A stretch of DNA of 64,000 nt, from the NCBI GenBank assembly GCA_015680685.1, contig MNCI01021551.1, positions 234,883 through 298,882 of the forward strand. The letters are read 5' to 3'. Position numbers and translations under genes: made by a program. The DNA comes from Gnetum montanum. Its lineage: Eukaryota; Streptophyta; Gnetopsida; Gnetales; Gnetaceae. Positions 21,738-33,100 of this stretch are shown piece by piece; position 1 is the first letter of the stretch; every line of letters begins with the position of its first letter. The notes beneath the pieces were generated by a model. It was given only the letters and a program-made list of their open reading frames with translations. It was not told the DNA's origin and did not search any database.

Positions 21738-22943
21738 TGTAACAATGGAAAACGCTGGTTGCTAGAAATAGCGAGGGGATTTCTGTGTACACAGTTTTAA
21801 CCCCGGATCTGCACAAGGGCCATGCTGGAGAAAACAAATCGAAGGTGCCCTAAATGATCTTGTCGATCAGACAGGGACTTACTTAGTCAATAAATTTTTC
21901 AATGATCATATAATGAGGCGATGATTCGATATGAAAATATATTATTGATTTATGAGAAGACAAGATCTATTCCAAGATCGAATCTTGAAAGAAATGGAGG
22001 TGATGAAAATTATGTAAAATGATTGTCGAATTCAATGTAAATAGGGTGCAATGAATTAAATTTGGAACATGCATGATCCCAAGATCTGTGATCTACCTTA
22101 TAAATAAATATGATGAATACAACAGGATATACAAGCAGACTCCGGTTTGGACAAAGTATCCGCCACCAAAAAGAAGCTATTTAGACATTGAAAAAACAAA
22201 GGTTGATCTACCTTGTTTACTAGCCAAGTCTAGGTGCAAGGGAGTCAGGCTCAAAGCAAAGTGTTTGCTAACTTGGAATCTCTGGTCAAAAGCTTCTCTT
22301 TGTCACTATCAATGCTCTTCTATAATGAACTCTTTCTCATCGTCTCGCCAATCTTTGCCAAAAAAAATTGTCAGAATTGCCAACCCTTTTAGCATTGTCC
22401 GTAGGGATATTTATAAGATTAGGGTTAGGAGAAAAGCATGGTTTAGATGACGTGTGTCCTAGGCCCACAAAATTTCATTAACCTAATGTGTTATAGCTGA
22501 AGCTTGTAGCGCTACGTTGTGTTATGCTCTGAAGCGTAGTATAGCATAACCACCCCTTTAAGAAGACCGTTCATTTGACATTGGGTAGTGTATCATGGCG
22601 TAATGACTGCTACTACCTGAATTTCTTTATCTTTGTTGCTGCGGCTAAGTCAACTGTGCTACTTGCGTTACACTACCTTATGTTGCATAGCGTAACGCGG
22701 CGTAGTATGGAAAAAGTTAAGATTTTTGAACATGGCTAACTTGTGAGATTGAAGTGTTGTTGCTCCACATCCCTTCTTCTATTCTATTCTCCTAGAGTCT
22801 ACTAATTTGAGCTATGTAGCATAAAGTAGCAGGTCCTTAGCCGAAAAAAGAAAACTTGCTAAGATGTGCCACTTGTGAAAATCCTTGCCTAAACTTTGAG
22901 ACTTTGCTGAATCATCGAGGTCTCAAAATTTCATGGTGTTTCA
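21738..22943 (-). repeat. 5' LTR of element A (1206 bp)
   Basis: It begins TGTAACAATGG and ends GGTGTTTCA on the plus strand, pairing with 6051-7291. A TATA-like TATTTATAAG reads on the minus strand at 22106-22097. Short GCGTAAC-type words cluster at 22500-22830. Confidence 0.9.
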
Positions 22944-22948
22944 GTGAG
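22944..22948. repeat. Target-site duplication of element A, right copy (GTGAG)
   Basis: It matches 6046-6050 and is followed by element C protease sequence (GCTCTGATCCACATG). Confidence 0.9.
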
Positions 22949-23250
22949 GCTCTGATCCACATGTTGATGGTGATTCTGGTCAACAAATACATGCTAGAAG
23001 AAAAGAAAGCGATGCACTTGGTCATGCTTCCCTCTGCACCTGCAAAGCCAGAACCATCTCAACTAACATTCAGTGACGGTTCCATTAGGGAAGATCCTGA
23101 AAGGGGTCAGATGATCATAACACCTATATTCATCATAATTCAAGTCGGCCAACATCAGATCCAAAGGATACATGTTGATGATGGGGCCACCACGAATTTC
23201 ATCAACTTCCCTATTGTGGAAAAATTGGGCTTGGTCAACCAGATCAAACC
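22949..23250 (+). pseudogene. pro: Protease fragment of element C between the two nested insertions
   Basis: It continues the element C frame after element A and carries the protease loop VDDGATTNFINFPIVEKLGL. It ends AAACC at the insertion point of element B and continues at 41336. It corresponds to about 2065-2370 of the left copy. Confidence 0.85.
23246..23250. repeat. Target-site duplication of element B, left copy (AAACC)
   Basis: AAACC precedes the LTR start TGTACCATCC and recurs at 41331-41335 after the other LTR. The uninterrupted left copy reads GATCAAACCCACAATG near 2360. Confidence 0.9.
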
Positions 23251-24507
23251 TGTACCATCCGAAATCGTCAGTCTCCAGCTGGAAGGAAACAGAGATCGAG
23301 GGATCACAGGACATGCACAGAAGATCCTACCTTTGCCTGAGGGTGAGCTGGAATGAATGAAGGCATAGTACCTTGGGTGGTCTGCATGCAGATTAGACAA
23401 GGATTTCCCCGAACGTACACCAAAGTGCAATACGCTGGGTTATACGTAAACGGCGTAACAGGCGTAAAACTGGGCGTAAACAACGTAACTAATGTGAACG
23501 GAGCATAAACGTAAAAGAGTGTAAATAGAATACATGCAACGATTAATGCAGATTGTAGCAGATTATAGGAAGAAAATGTAACAATGGCATTTCAAAATGA
23601 GAGTACAAATGCATCGGTATAACGTAGTTGTGGATTGACATAAGGCAGAAGAAAAGCCCCGGTGGATGCAGGGATGACTGCGGGCTGGTTCGCACTATAG
23701 GCACAACGTAGAAGCTATATGCTCAGCATACAGGGTTGTCTAGTGTATATAGTTTTCTGCTCTGGTTCTCAGCGTCTCTGCTCTCTGGTTTGCTCTAAAA
23801 TTTTTGCCAATTGCCCGGTTCTCATAACAATTCGGGCTTTTATATAGGTTTTGACGTTAGACTCGGGTTGGGGGACACATGGCATGTTGACCGGGTGCAA
23901 AAGCGTAAAATTTACAAGTGTATAATATGTTACATTTGCTGGGCATATACACTGTATCAGGCGAGCATAGACTCTGGGCATATACGCTGGATGTGTTGGG
24001 TGTATACGCTGGGCATATACACTATGGATCCTGGGTGTATACGTCGGGGTGTATACGTAGATGATTGCTGCCTTGTACCAAGTCTTGTTCTGCAGTGTTG
24101 CTTCGATGCCGTCTTTGAGGATTTCATGCATCAGTCGTACACGCTGGACATACTTGTGGGGAGTGTATGCTGGTCGTGCACGCTGGACGTATACGCTAGA
24201 TGTATACGCTATGAACTTTGGGCTTATACGCTGGGCATATACGCTGAGAATGTCGGGTGTATATGCAGGGCGTATACGCTGCGGATGTCAGGTGTATAGG
24301 CTGGGCATATATGTTGGAAATGTCAGGTGTATACGCTGGGAATGTAGACTTGGGCGTATACGCTGAGAATGCATACTTAATGAAAATTAAGCATATGATC
24401 TCTGAAGTTGCTATGTTTGGTACTAGATGTAGTCGTGGTCGTTTGTGAGTCCCAGAGACCTGCTTCTTGTTGGAAAATTACTAAGCATAAAATTTTGTGG
24501 TGTTTCA
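23251..24507 (-). repeat. 3' LTR of element B (1257 bp)
   Basis: It begins TGTACCATCC and ends GTGGTGTTTCA on the plus strand. The minus-strand TATA box CCTATATAAAAG is at 23848-23837. From about 23930 to 24370 it holds an array of near-palindromic GCGTATACGC words. Confidence 0.92.
23930..24370. repeat. Array of GCGTATACGC-type palindromic words in the 3' LTR of element B
   Basis: Words such as GGGCGTATACGCTG, with T/C variants, repeat about every 15-25 bases. AGCGTATACGCT is its own reverse complement. Glycine/tyrosine-rich open frames here are only translations of the repeat. Confidence 0.85.
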
Positions 24508-24577
24508 TTGGCCCCTCTTTGTTGACGCTTGGAGGAATCGACCCGAGAAGCGTCGACAAAGAAGTACAAAACACCAC
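24497..24577 (-). other. Stem-loop spanning PPT and 3' LTR border, element B
   Basis: GTGGTGTTT at 24497-24505 pairs with AAACACCAC at 24569-24577. CTTTGTTGACGCTT at 24517-24530 pairs with AAGCGTCGACAAAG at 24548-24561 with one mismatch. The candidate PPT (minus strand CAAAGAGGGGCCAA) lies in the 5' arm next to the LTR. Confidence 0.7.
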
Positions 24578-25580
24578 AAGCAACTCGATAGAGACTTTAT
24601 CCTTTGCCACCTGACTAGACGTCATCGCACCATGTTCTGTAGTACATAGGATTGGGAAAGGGAAAATCTGTAGCTAGTAGGAAAATGGAGATTGTGGGGA
24701 CTGGTAACTTGACCAAGGGATTGTGCTTGGTAAAGGGGATGCTCTGGTGTGTGTCATGCCAATCCTTATCAATAGCCATTATTTAGCAGACTCAGAAGGC
24801 ATGCGATGTACGTCCTTTGGCTGAACAAGACTTCTTGGTTGGTGTCCAAGAGGATTTGTTGGCGAGACCAAATCCACATGAGGCCATGTTGCATTCTTTG
24901 GAGGAACAGGGCCCTTGTTTGGTGTTTAGGAGGAGCTTGTTGGCAGAGAGCCAAAGCTATGCAACGATATGTTCTTGATTGTTTTGGACATGAGTACCTG
25001 GCTCCAAGACAACTGCCTTCTCGCCTGGGGTTTATATGGGAAGTGCCAAGGGTCTTGATTGCTCTTTTTTTTTCTAGGGAAGAAGAAGAAGAAGAAAATT
25101 TGTTTTGATCGTCTACTCATGCTCAAGTGCTACATTGTGTGTTGCAACTGCTTTAAAGGTGTTACAGTGCACAACGGTATGCTCGAAGTTTTGAGTGTAC
25201 CAGGTGTATCAGACGTGGGGCTAAGTAGAGTGCATCAGTGAGTAGATAGGGGATGTACTGGGCAATGGGGATGTACTAGTGAATGGCTTGATTTAGTCTT
25301 GCCACATGGGCTGTGAACATTGCCTCATCTTGCTGCTTATGATGAAATGCATTCTTGTACGAATACCTTTGAGCATCATCCTGCAAACACAACTCCAAGG
25401 AGACAAGAAAATCATGAGTGAATAAGCGAGCTTAGAATTAAATAGCAACTGATGAAACAAAGGTATTGGAAGAGATTTTAGTCATTGTATATAAATGGCA
25501 GCAATGTTGGTAAGATCGTCTGATGGCAGGAGATGTAGTGATTCTGATGAATGAATGTGGCCTTAGATTGAGGAACCAGA
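24578..25580. other. Element B 3' non-coding region, no gene seen
   Basis: No coding region can be supported between the PPT hairpin and the dyad cluster. A short A/G-rich stretch near 25078-25100 is simple sequence. Confidence 0.6.
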
Positions 25581-25584
25581 GATG

Positions 25585-25885
25585 AACTTGCCAGTTTATA
25601 GTCTTAGCGGACCATCATGGGTTAGTTTTATGTCATAACCCATTGGACACTACCCGTTTAGCATCATGGCAGATGGTACGTTGCCAGTTTCTGATCTTAG
25701 CGGACTCTGGTGAATGCAACGATGGCAGTTTATTGTCATGCCAGACGGGTGCTAGTTTATCATCATTGCAAACACTGTGTGGTATCAGTTTACCGTCGTG
25801 ATCCCAGGACGAGCTGTGGTATCAGTTTTAAGTCATAATCTAGGATTGTTCTGTGGTATTAGTTTATAGTCGTGATCCCAGGACT
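25585..25885 (-). repeat. Dyad repeat cluster (iii), element B
   Basis: About nine units on the plus strand such as AGTTTATAGTC TTAGCG GAC, AGTTTAGCATC ATGGCA GATG and AGTTTATTGTC ATGCCA GAC. The arms change together (GTC/GAC, CATC/GATG). It lies just after the integrase stop. Confidence 0.75.
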
Positions 25886-25906
25886 CGCATGTACCTGAGC
25901 TTGTTT

Positions 25907-27200
25907 TCAAGTGTAGAACAATTTTAAAAACAAGTGATTGGTTGGATTGGCAAGCTCATTCCCTTCCATATCAGCTAGCTTAAATGCTCCATTGTCAAAT
26001 GCTTTAGTGACCAAGTAAGGCCCTTCCCAGTTGGCTGAGAATTTGTCCGGGTGTTCCCGAATGGCCTTAAGTATAAGGTCACCTTCTTTGATAGGGTGCT
26101 TATGGATGTCGTGCGAATGTCACTGCCATTGTTGTTTTTGGTATCATTTTATCTGATCGAGTGCACGTATGCGTTCTTCCTCTACCGAGTTCAGGTCAAT
26201 GATGCGCAGATCATTATTTTTTCCTTCGTCAAGGAGTCCGAAAAGTGTGGTCTTTAAAGATGATACCTGTAATTCCAGAGGTAAGATAGCTTTTGAACTA
26301 TAAACAAGACTATATGGCATTTTATCTGTTGAAGTCCGATGTGTAGTACAATATGCCAACAATGTGAATACCAATTGTTCGTGCCATCTTCGCTTGCTTT
26401 GGGTAAGCATCCTTTTGAGTATTGTAATGATTCTTTTGTTGGTGGCCTCTGCTTGCCCATTGCTCTGAGGATAGTATGGGGATGAAAACAAGTGTTTGAT
26501 CCCTAGACTTTCATAAAAGGTTTTGGTCTCGACACTGCTAAATTGTGGCCCGTTGTCAGTGATGACTGTCATTGGAATGCCAAAACGAGTTACAATGTTT
26601 TTGAGAATGAAATTGCACATGTGTTTAGATGTAGTTTTTCGAAGGGGAGAAGCTTCTACCCACTTTGTGAAATATTCTGTTGCGGTTATGATGAAACTAT
26701 GCCCTGCAAAAGATGAGGGTGTTATTGGGCCAATAAGGTCCAATCCCCACTTTTGAAAGGGCCATGTGATTTTCACTGTGTGCAACTCATTTGGTGGGAC
26801 ATGGATTAGATTACTGTGTCTTTGGTAGGTACTACATGTTTTAGTCTTAGAGAGATAGTCGTACTCCATATGTGGCCAATAGTAGCCTAAGCGTCTTATT
26901 TTTGTTGCCATGGCTTTTGGCGCTATGTCTCCTCCGCATACTACATCGTGTACTTGCTCAATGATGGTTTGGGCATCAGCACTACCAATGCATGTTAGCA
27001 ATATGCCTTCATAAGATCGGCGGCACAAGGTGTCCCCTACTAGTGTGTATTGCCTAGAATGTTTTCGTACCACATCTTTTTGTGCATTCGTCAAGTATTG
27101 TAGTGTTTCACCACGTAGAAGGTACTCTTTTATGTTATCATACCATTCTATCGCGTGTGTTGTACTAACGGACGTTGTTGGCAATGTATCAAAGGTATCA
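25907..27200 (-). pseudogene. int: Integrase of element B, long open core
   Basis: A frame open from 27250 to 26144 covers the end of the preceding RNase H linker and nearly all of integrase. The zinc-binding region reads VHDVVCGGDIAPKAMATKIR, LGYYWPHM, CSTYQ, with the second zinc-binding His changed to Asp and one Cys to Tyr. The core keeps WGLDLIGPI, FIITATEYFTKWVEA, VITDNGPQFSS and YYPQSNGQAEATNKRI, that is the D, D and E positions. Past two stops (26143-26100) the frame continues as KEGDLILKAIREHPDKFSAN to a TGA at 25907. It is the most intact catalytic domain in the window, but its zinc finger looks damaged. Confidence 0.88.
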
Positions 27201-27865
27201 ATTATTGGTTCGGTACAACTGGTTACGGAGCTTGGCAACGTATGGAACATGTCAGGCGATCTGTTTAATGCTAATGTGGCTAGTGCATCTGCAATGGTAT
27301 TATCATTTCAAGAGATGTGTTGCACATCGACGTTTTCGAATCGTTTGATTAGATGTTTGGCCAAGTCACAATATGGTTGTAAGTGTTGTGCTTTCCATGT
27401 ATAAATGTCTATGACTTGGTTTAAGAGTAGTTGTGAGTCTCCTCTGACCACTAGCCATGTGATATCTGAAGCCAGTGCTGCCGCAAGACCTCTAAGGAGA
27501 CCTTCGTATTTTGCTATGTTGTTGGTACAGTGAAAGTTGAAACGATAGGCAAAGGATCTGATCTCCCCGGAGGGGTAGGTGATGACAGCGGTAGCACTTC
27601 CCCCTCAAGAGGTGGATGCTCCATCAAAGTTTAGAATGGTGTCGTATTCATTGGGCACTATGTCTATTGCGCTTATATTCTCATCTGGGAATTCTGGCTC
27701 TATTGTCGCTTGATCATGTGTTGGTGACGCTGCCATTTGATTTGCTATGGCTTGACCCTTAACTGATGATTGTGCTATGTAATGTAGGTCAAACTCAGCT
27801 ATCATGGCTTTCCAATGTGCTATCCAACTTGTCTTGTAAATGTTTCCTGTGATGGCTCTGAGCAC
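27200..27865 (-). pseudogene. Second (archaeal-like) RNase H domain of element B
   Basis: It follows the ordinary RNase H segment. Blocks are ILNFDGAST, AKYEGLLRGLAAALASDITW, VRGDSQLLLNQVIDIYTWKA and IADALATLALN. The four acidic positions appear retained. One stop lies after DGASTS. Such an extra RNase H-like domain is a hallmark of Tat-group plant elements. Confidence 0.75.
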
Positions 27866-29448
27866 ATTATCCTTGCAGATTATGCTAACTTGGTTGTGGA
27901 AGAGGTAATGTCACCATTTCTTTAGAGAAAAGACTAAGGCTAAACATGACCTCTCCACATCATTGTATTTCTTCTCATGGCCTACTAATGCATGGCTCAA
28001 GTAGTAGACAGGGACTTGGGTTCCATTATCTTGTTTCTGGCAAAGCATGAACACGATGGATGAATCTGAAGTTGCAAGGTAGATGTAAAATGGTTTATCG
28101 TTCTAAGGTGGATAGACTGTGGGTAGTCGGGTCTGTGCCGCTTTAATATTAGCAAATGCTTCCTGGCATTGTGGAGTCCATTCAAAATGGAAATTTTTGC
28201 GCAACAAGTGATTCATAGGTTTTAATTTATTTGTTAGTTTTTCTATGAACCTTCTGATGAATTGTAATCTACCTTGTAGGCCTCAAAGTTCAATAAGGTT
28301 GCCAGGTGGTTTTAGGTTTGTTATGGTCTTAACCTTATCGGGTTCTACTCATATCCCTACTTCTAAGGCTATGAACCCAAGAATTTTGCATGTTTTAACT
28401 TCAAAGATACATTTCTTTGGATTAAGTCTCAACTCTTATTTTAAATAATGTTTTAACACCAAGTCAAGGTCTTGTACATGTTGTTGTGATGTTTTGGATT
28501 TTACCACGATGTCGTCTACGTAATCATTGTGTGTAATATGTAATCGCTAAAGATGAATGTCATCGCCCTTTGATACGTGGCCCCAACGTTTTTGAGACCG
28601 AATGGCATCATTGTATAGCAGAAGGTTCCCCATGGTGTCATAAAGGTAGTTCGGAGCTGATGCTCCAAGTTAATACGTATCTGGTTGTATCCCTAGAAGC
28701 CATCCATGAAAGATAATAAGGCATGCCCAGTGGTCGAGTTGACAAGTTGATCGATGCTGGGTAGGGGAAAATCATCTTTTATGGTTGCGACGTTGAGATC
28801 CCGGAAGTCAATGTATAAGCGAATGCTTCCGTTCTTCTTCGGGACAATGACCATGTTGAATACCCATTCGGCGTAATCGACAGCTCAAATGAAACCAGCC
28901 TGATAAAGTTTGGTGATCTCATTGCGAAATGCCAATGCCACCTCAAGTTTAACCTTTTGTGCCTTTTGTTTTACGGGTCTCAATTTTGGATCAAGGATGA
29001 TGTTGTGCTAGACAATTTGGGGATCCAATCTAGGCATGTCCATGTATGACCAAGCAAATGCCTTTATGTTGTCCCTAAGCACATTTTCTAGGTCTTTGGC
29101 CAATTGAGGTTGTAGTAATATACTTAGTTTTAAAATCTTCGTCTCATTGTTAGACATGATGATGGGGGTCTCGATCAATGGGTCTTCAGTGATATTCTCA
29201 GCTTCTATGTCAAGGGACTTTGTCATACCTTGGTAGTTATCTAGCGTTTGTTGTGCCGAGGCTATGACTTCATTGTTTGTTGATAGACTTAGGTCGATGA
29301 GATTTATGTCAGTGTCCCTTGCAATTTCTCCATATGGTCCATCAATGATTAATGGTGCGGTTAAATGCTGGCAATCCATCAAGCTTGCTCCTACCAATAA
29401 ACATAGAGCGGAATGAGGCAATGGGTATCGTTCTATATTCTTTGGCAA
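27865..29448 (-). pseudogene. pol: Reverse transcriptase-RNase H pseudogene of element B
   Basis: A 146-residue open N-terminal part (29448-29008, PLPHSALCLLVGASLMDC through FAWSYMDMPRLDPQIV) leads into RT motifs FIDFRDLN-like, FPLPSIDQL, LLSFMDGF and TTFMTPWGTFCYTMMPFGLKN. The catalytic YVDD is at 28522-28511. The connection and RNase H segment follows (FEWTPQCQEAF, DKPFYIYLATSDSS, YYLSHALVGH, RSCLALVF). Interrupted by scattered stops and a short frameshift just before YVDD. Confidence 0.88.
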
Positions 29449-29499
29449 CTTAAAGTGTGTGTACGTGCATAATGGTGGTTTATCGTCACACCGGGACGC

Positions 29500-29660
29500 A
29501 TGGCAGTTTTAGGGCCTTACCGGGCCATGTGTGGTAGTTTAGGGCCTTACCGGGCCACAACAGCAGTTTAAGGTCGTACTGGGCCGTAACGGCAATTTAA
29601 GGCTGTACTGGGCCGTAACGGTAATTTAAGGCCGTACCGGGCCGAAACGTCATTTGCGCT
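29500..29660 (-). repeat. Dyad repeat cluster (ii), element B
   Basis: Five units at close spacing on the plus strand, for example AGTTTAGGGCC TTACC GGGCC and AATTTAAGGCC GTACC GGGCC. They lie between the RT start and the antisense gene's TATA box. Confidence 0.85.
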
Positions 29661-29852
29661 AGAATGTTCGGCGTAAACGCATGAAATGGGGTTCGCAGGG
29701 GAATGGGATGTAGTAAATTTTGTTTTATATTAAATACAAAAAAAAATCTATTATTTATGAGCAAATTTTAGTTAAAAACAAGCAAAAAATAGGCCAAGAT
29801 GACAAACCGCGATGCGGTGGCGTCAGGAGCAGCGACAATGACGGCGGAGCGC

Positions 29853-29860
29853 TATATAAA
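29853..29860 (+). promoter_or_regulatory. TATA box of the antisense gene, element B
   Basis: TATATAAA in the context GCTATATAAATGGGGG is the clearest promoter-like box near any of the antisense genes. It is 280 bases before the ATG at 30142, leaving a repeat-rich 5' UTR. Confidence 0.55.
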
Positions 29861-29889
29861 TGGGGGGTGTCATTTGTTGTTACTCTGAA

Positions 29890-30120
29890 TCAATAGCGTA
29901 ATCCTGAGTGAAAAATCTGAGCGTAGACAACCCAGCGTAAGCGTAAACTGTGAAACCCCAGCGTAAGCGTAAACCTAAACCTTGAGCGTAGATGCCAACG
30001 ACTAAACCCCAGCATAGACGTCGAGCGTAGAAGTTCAAGTGTCGGTGTAGAGACTCAGACTCTGGTGTAGAGGCTCAGCATAGGCGTAAACAGTTTCAAC
30101 CCTCAGCATCAATTGTTGAT
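29890..30120 (+). repeat. GCGTAAAC/GCGTAGAC word array in the 5' UTR of the antisense gene, element B
   Basis: Words such as AGCGTAAGCGTAAAC and GAGCGTAGA repeat between the TATA box and the ATG. They are the same word family that fills the LTR, the gag leader and intron 1 of this element. Confidence 0.75.
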
Positions 30121-30141
30121 CCCAGCATAGAGGACACCGAG

Positions 30142-33100
30142 ATGGGCACAGGCAAGGAAGTGGAAGGCTAGGGGAGGAAGGGTCCTGATTTGACCTTCGC
30201 AGAGGAGAGCGAGGCCATGCTGTAGTGCCTGCCCAGGCCAAGGATTCTGTCATGGCCTGGATCATCCCACAGGTAGGCTCTGATCTTGCCTCTGTTAGTT
30301 ATTTTTGTTTGTGCATGTTTCATAGCGTAGACAGTCTCGTAGAGGGCTTCGGTGTATATGCTGAGCGTAAGGAGTTAATGTAGAGGGTTTCAGCGTATAC
30401 GCCAAGCATATGTTCACAGCGTAAAGTGTTTTGGTGTATACGCTGAGCGTTTGTCACAACGTAAAGTCTCGATAGCGTAGACTGTCATAGCGTAATCTGT
30501 TTTATCAGTGCATAGCGTAAACACTTTTTCTTGCATGAAGCATAGACGGTTTTATCAGCGTATATGCTGAAGGCTGCTACGATGTATACGCTAAGGGTTT
30601 CTACAGCATATACACTGAGCATGCACAGTTCTGTCTTTTCAAGTGTGGTACAGTGTAAACCTATTTTCATGTAAACTATTTTCGGCGTAAATTTATTTGC
30701 ACAGGATTCAGCATAAATTGTTTGTTCAGTGTCTAGTATAGACAATTTACGCTGAAGGCTTCTACGGCGTATACGCTGAGGGTTTGTACCGCGTATACGC
30801 TGAGCGTAAACGGTTTGGTCGATAGCGTAAATAGTTCGTTGTCAGTGTATACGCCAGGCGTAAACAGTTTTTGATGGCGTATACAATTTTTTTTACAGCA
30901 TATACACCAGGATAAGCAGCGTATATAGTTCTTGACAACGTATACGCTGGTATAAGCAGCATATACACTGAGTGTAAACAATTAGTAATTTTTCCTAAGT
31001 GTCAGTTTATGATGTGAACTTTTGTTTTTCGCGTCGTTTTGATGCATGGCTGATTTACGGTGGCATCTTGGCTGCTTGCAGGGACACTAAGCCTTTTCTC
31101 CTCATGGTTGAGCTTGTTGGGGTGCTAACATGGTTTGGCCCCATTGAGGCTGATGAGCCTACCCCAGATCTAATTGTGGACAACAATGGGGTTTGGTTCA
31201 GAGAAGGTGCGTGTGAATTCCTAGCCTTCATACTGGACAATTTTGAAGTGGTTATCTAGTCACACCTAAGTGAACTGGTGGCATGGAGCGTGCTTGAGGC
31301 CATGTTGCCGGGAGCCACGGAGGGTGTCGTGGTCTTCATAGAAGACATCAATGAGGGGCCACTTGTGAATGAGGATGGTTCTTTCTGCAGGCCTAGGTCT
31401 ACGCACCCGTTAGCGTGCATGTGGGCATAATTGCCGTAAGGATAGGACTACCTCAATAACACTTTGTTCTTAGCTGTGCACGCACACACACTACTCCAGA
31501 ATCCCCCTAGCACAGTGTATCGGGTGGATAGGTAGGACCGTTTAAGTTTGTTGTTTCTTTTCGCCATTTGGTACTTGCTTCTGTTTTGACATCCATTCGT
31601 TTGTAGGCCTAAAGTTAACCCAGATGGAACGTGCATCGAGGATGACAGGCTTGCTCTAGCTCATACCGCTCTAGAGGCATTTATGGCAGGTCCCACCCTT
31701 CGTGGAGCCATATTAGCTTAAACGAAGGGTGCTATCGTTCATTTTTACAGGTAATTTTCTAGAGTGTTCGCGATGTGCCAAGGTCGTGGATGGTTGCATG
31801 AAGATTGGTCGGACAAGGGGCCAGTCTTCCCTCACGACTCTGGCTTAGGTAACACCTCCAAGTCCACAACTAACGGTAAATGACAACATTTCCTAGATGT
31901 GCTAACGTGTTTGTTCAACCGTCTGGAATTATACTGATATGATGATTTCAAATTGTATGTGCAGTTGATGTACCTCCTGGCGAGGACCCTATCACAACGG
32001 GACGAACTGAGACTACCCTATCAATGAAGTTTGGGGAGGTCAATAAGGCCCGAAAATGGTTATGTACCCATGCCTCGTCATCCAGCGTTCGTTGCTTAGA
32101 TGATGTCGGCCTCATGGAGCTCTTCACGACCCTAAGCCCTGATGTATCAATAGCAAAAATGATCGAGATTGTGGACTCCTTCAATGAGTCTATCTCCTAC
32201 TACAACACCTGGATTAAGGGTGTTAAGATATTTTTCTTTGGTGTACTAGCAGATGGTAAAAATGTAGCTTTCGACAGGGCTCATAAAGAGCTACAAACAG
32301 TTCATGAATTGGAGGATTGGCTAGGCATGGCCAAGGGTGCTAAGGGATCCCCAATGCAGGTGAAATCAAAAGTTGAGGAGGTGAATGAACTATATCCCCT
32401 GTTTAGGGTGCGAGTATTCCCGAAATCCTTATCTCAAGTGTGGAGCCTTGGGGTCGAAGCTGTACGTATCATGCGAACTATCCTAGAAACCGGAACGCGC
32501 TATAATTGGACCCAATTTTTGTTGTCGGGCTTGCATAAGGGGATAGTGTGATTATGCTCGAATGTCAAGGTGCAATCCCACTTCACCTTTGCCTTCTTTG
32601 CCGGTTACCTGCGCCGCTTAGCTGAGTTCTTGGTAGTTCGCGCAGACAACAAGTATGTTCTACGGGATTGAGGTCAACTATCCTGCTCGTGGATCAACCA
32701 CTTGTTTGAGGTTGCCGAGTCCCAAGACGCTCTTGAGGGAATTGATGAATCCGTGTCTATTAAAATAGGGGGGTCATCGGGTACCTCAATTCACACACGT
32801 GATAGCTTAGGATTAGAGCCAGATGATGTGCCTTACACTACGAGAAGAGTTGAGTGGGTTATCAAAGAAACCGTTGGCAAGGCCAAGGGGAAGCTAACAA
32901 AGTACGAGTGCCCAACCGAGGAAGCCTCAAATGTCAACGAGCCACGAGTGAAGCGCATACGATTCAAGATGCCTGTACAAGGTTAGTAAACTCAATACAC
33001 TCATTGCGTTATTGTTTGTTCATAATTTTTACTTTGATTGCTTACATGTCACTAATACCTTCAGACTTGACTCGAGAAGTGAGGAAGCAAGCATTAGAGA

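Larger units (their letters stand above)
6051..22943 (-). mobile_element. Element A: complete nested Tat-type Ty3/gypsy element, 16.9 kb
   Basis: The boundaries are fixed by two TG..CA LTRs and a 5-bp TSD. Sense is the minus strand: 5' LTR 22943-21738, PBS 21731-21707, gag 21482-18600, protease 18560-17790, an antisense gene (plus strand 12954-17340), RT-RNase H 12300-10780, a second RNase H-like domain, integrase to about 8930, PPT hairpin, 3' LTR 7291-6051. By eye the first 125 bases of the two LTRs differ at about one base in six, mostly transitions, so the insertion is old. Confidence 0.93.

Noticed and set aside
30485-30981. Minus-strand open frames in intron 1 of the element B antisense gene
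   Set aside because: Repeat translations. They lie in an intron with clear GT..AG borders.
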